DNA of 64,000 bases from Plectrocnemia conspersa (lineage: Eukaryota > Arthropoda > Insecta > Trichoptera > Polycentropodidae): the NCBI GenBank assembly GCA_009617715.1, contig VTFK01000088.1, forward strand, positions 248,001 to 312,000. Direction: 5' to 3'. The translations under genes were made by a program, and so were the position numbers. Below, in pieces: positions 61,571-64,000 of the stretch. Position 1 is the first letter of the stretch. The number at the start of each line of letters is the position of its first letter. A model generated the notes under the pieces. That model searched no databases. It was given only the letters and a program-made list of their open reading frames with translations, and was not told the origin of the DNA.

Positions 61571-64000
61571 CTGCAACAACAAAACAAAATTACATTAATA
61601 CATTGTTTCTCACATTAAGAAGAAGAATACATTATAACGTTAATTATAAATTGATAGATTTAGTATGTGTATATGCATATACATACATAAGCGTTAAAAT
61701 GCCAGTTATTTTTGAGGTCGTCGACCTATTTACGTTTACGTTCAGCCGGCCAAGTGACCCACATCATCAATCTCGGTTATACCACGTATATTTTGGTTAT
61801 AAGATATTTATATAAACCCAATGGTATATTCGTCATATTCAATTCTGTTGAGTTGAATATGACGCTTAGATCATATAGGATTTTCACGTTTTTAATTAAT
61901 AAATGGAAGAACATTTAATAATTGTAACACTCTGTTTACCAAGTGTACGTTCGATTTGTATGCTGGGATAACTAGCTATCAACTAACAACGAGCAAAGTG
62001 CAAAATATATGCTAATACAATACTAAATGCAATATACAATAGCTAGATTGATTTTTTGGGTTGTTATGTATTATACTATTGAGTAAAAATATATTTAATA
62101 TATGTTACAGTGAATCTTTTAGTAAAAAAAATATAAAAACTGATGTGTGCGACACAACTATTTTCTTCAACTAAATTAATATTAAATATCACTACTTACG
62201 TCGCTTTTTTACACGTTTCATACAAGTTTAGAGTAGCATATAATTTCACTAGCAACGGTAAGATAGATTATATTTTTACTAGTAGTAGAATGTATGTATT
62301 TATTTACCAGTGAAAATGTATTCCGATATGATTTCACTGAAATGACAGTGAATATATATTTTCAACTGAGTAATAACGACAATTTGGTGCCGAAACAGAC
62401 TATTTGTTATTTAATAATAAATGATATGTGTAATAACTCGGCCGAGATGTATTCGTATATTATTTCACTGAAACGACAGTGAAAATATAACACTATTACA
62501 TATACTACAAATAATACGTATGGCACATTACGTATATCAGAAAATTACTTCAAGGTTGGTGTAAGTATTGAATTAGGTAATGCATAAATTAATTATGTAA
62601 CCCATATTCATATGTAAATCGATTACGAGTTAAAAGTAAACAAAATTAGTGACCTTGTGATATATATTACGAGTATTTCCGAATTGTATGGTAATCAATT
62701 AATTGCATACGCGAACGTTAGTTAACCGATCGAGGGAATTTAACCCGAGAGGTTAACGAGCTCCAAATTAAAAGGCCATGGTCGTTGATCGGTTGATTTA
62801 TGTAAATTTGCATTTATATATTAGAAAAAAGCTGTGAATAAATATTAATAAATCATAAATATTAAAATAAACTTTTTTATTTATAAGATCAAAGAATATA
62901 AAAAAATGCACTGCGAGGAATTAAAAGCATTTATTTTTTCTTCGAATGAAATAGTAAGTTCCAAAATGTTTAATTTGTACAGACGAAAAAAACATGTAAG
63001 AATGTGAGGCACTTTATCATGCGTGTTCAGACACCAAAAATCGATAATTTTTTGCTGTTTTATCTGTTTAAAAAATAGGTCATTTTTTGGGTAGGACGAG
63101 TCGAGTAAATAATTTATAGAATTGGTACACGTCAATTATTACGCAAACACTTCACTTAAGTAAACGTTATCGATAATAATATATGATTAATGTTAATGAA
63201 ACAATTATTACTGATTTTATGGAATTAAAAAGTACTAGTACATTTTCAACTTCTGACTGTCGCAAAATTAGCATGTTATAAGTACGCAAAAAAAACACAA
63301 TTGAAATAGTAAAATGCCGATAAAAATGGAACGGGGTTGACTGAGGTTTGCGTATGAATATTTGAGTAATTTTGACCCCTTTAGTGCACCTACACTTTAC
63401 AATCAATACACGATTTGACAGTCACTTTCACTATCGTATCCTTTCAAAAAAATACACAAAAAAAATATATTAAATACCTATAATCTAATTTTGCTGTTAA
63501 CAATAAACTTGTTTATATTATAATATACACGAGCATGCGACCTTGCTCCAACGGTCGGAGCGGGGCTCGCGCAAAGTAGCAAAACGTGTTCTACACAACA
63601 GTAGTTCTAATTTCAGTATTTTATAATGGGCTGATTTTATTGCCACCATCGTTAACATTTATAGTTCATTCACATTGAATTAAAATATGATGAAATAAAT
63701 TACTATTTTGTTAATTACGCCTATATGTGACTTATTAGGTATTTTCTATTTGTATGATTTTTTGAATGACATTAAACGCCAAAAATATTTCCTCTTAAAC
63801 TTATTATTATATACAAAATATTAAACATTTTTCATAAGGAATATAAACTTTCGATATTCAAAAAGTAAAGCATTTTCAGCTTCAAAAGTTCTTCAAAGAG
63901 GGTATAAAGTTGTATAGTCCTTAATAAGTTGTAAAATGTTTAAATACAAATAGTTGAGAAAAATAAAAGCAACTTTTATGAAACTTTTCCAGGCTTCATA
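61571..64000. other. Upstream of the elongase ATG: 5' intron or promoter region
   Basis: AT-rich DNA with two less AT-rich patches. The 62690-62800 patch has an inverted GTTAACCGATCGA / TGATCGGTTGA pair. The 63530-63600 patch is the most GC- and CpG-rich segment here, containing GGTCGGAGCGGGGCTCGCGC. Either could carry the elongase promoter or a non-coding exon; the sequence alone does not decide. A TTTCACTGAAA/CGACAGTGAA-type motif recurs near 62331 and 62464. Confidence 0.3.

Overview
This window is AT-rich eukaryotic nuclear DNA, almost certainly from an insect and most likely a lepidopteran. That is inferred from an insect-type fatty acid elongase with short phase-matched introns, from the mix of transposon relics (pogo, piggyBac, hAT and IS630/Tc1-mariner types, plus non-LTR retrotransposons), and from the absence of bacterial gene organisation. 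The species cannot be fixed from the sequence. Most open frames over 60 codons are chance frames in AT-rich DNA.

The one confident gene is an ELOVL-family very-long-chain fatty acid elongase on the minus strand. Seven coding exons run from the ATG at 61546 down to the stop at 44629 (1,056 coding bases, 351 residues). All splice phases agree, and the hallmark motifs are present: KxxExxD, HxxHH, NxxxHxxMYxYY and TxxQxxQ. Its first coding intron is about 10.5 kb and the second about 4.2 kb. Both hold small inverted-repeat elements. A 3' splice site just upstream of the ATG shows at least one further 5' untranslated exon, which I could not place.

Region by region: 1-10 kb is AT-rich intergenic DNA with a striking nested palindrome array (2043-2433), a dispersed repeat (6744-6990) and a pogo-like MITE (8499-8686). 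10-19 kb has a minus-strand non-LTR reverse transcriptase fragment (10330-10750), some CpG-richer patches, and otherwise little. 19.4-21.2 kb is an AT-rich satellite of about 245 bp period. 24.6-29 kb holds a second LINE fragment, a puzzling protein-like fragment (25035-25325), a piggyBac-like MITE and an inverted-repeat element. 30.8-31.3 kb is a MITE with GC-rich terminal inverted repeats. 34.4-34.7 kb is an hAT-type MITE with an exact 8-bp target duplication. 35.5-36.7 kb is a degraded LINE, followed by an LTR-like segment. 39.4-40.2 kb is a broken IS630/Tc1-mariner-type transposase. 41.1-41.7 kb is a second copy of the 6.7 kb repeat. From 44.6 kb onward the elongase gene dominates.

Functionally there is a single gene, which would act in the ER membrane condensing malonyl-CoA with long-chain acyl-CoA. 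Everything else is intergenic or intronic DNA shaped by mobile elements. I found no convincing new multi-gene system. The items most worth a second look are the nested palindrome array, the NG-rich tail of the elongase, two strong hairpins in its first intron, and the unassigned protein-like fragment near 25.2 kb.
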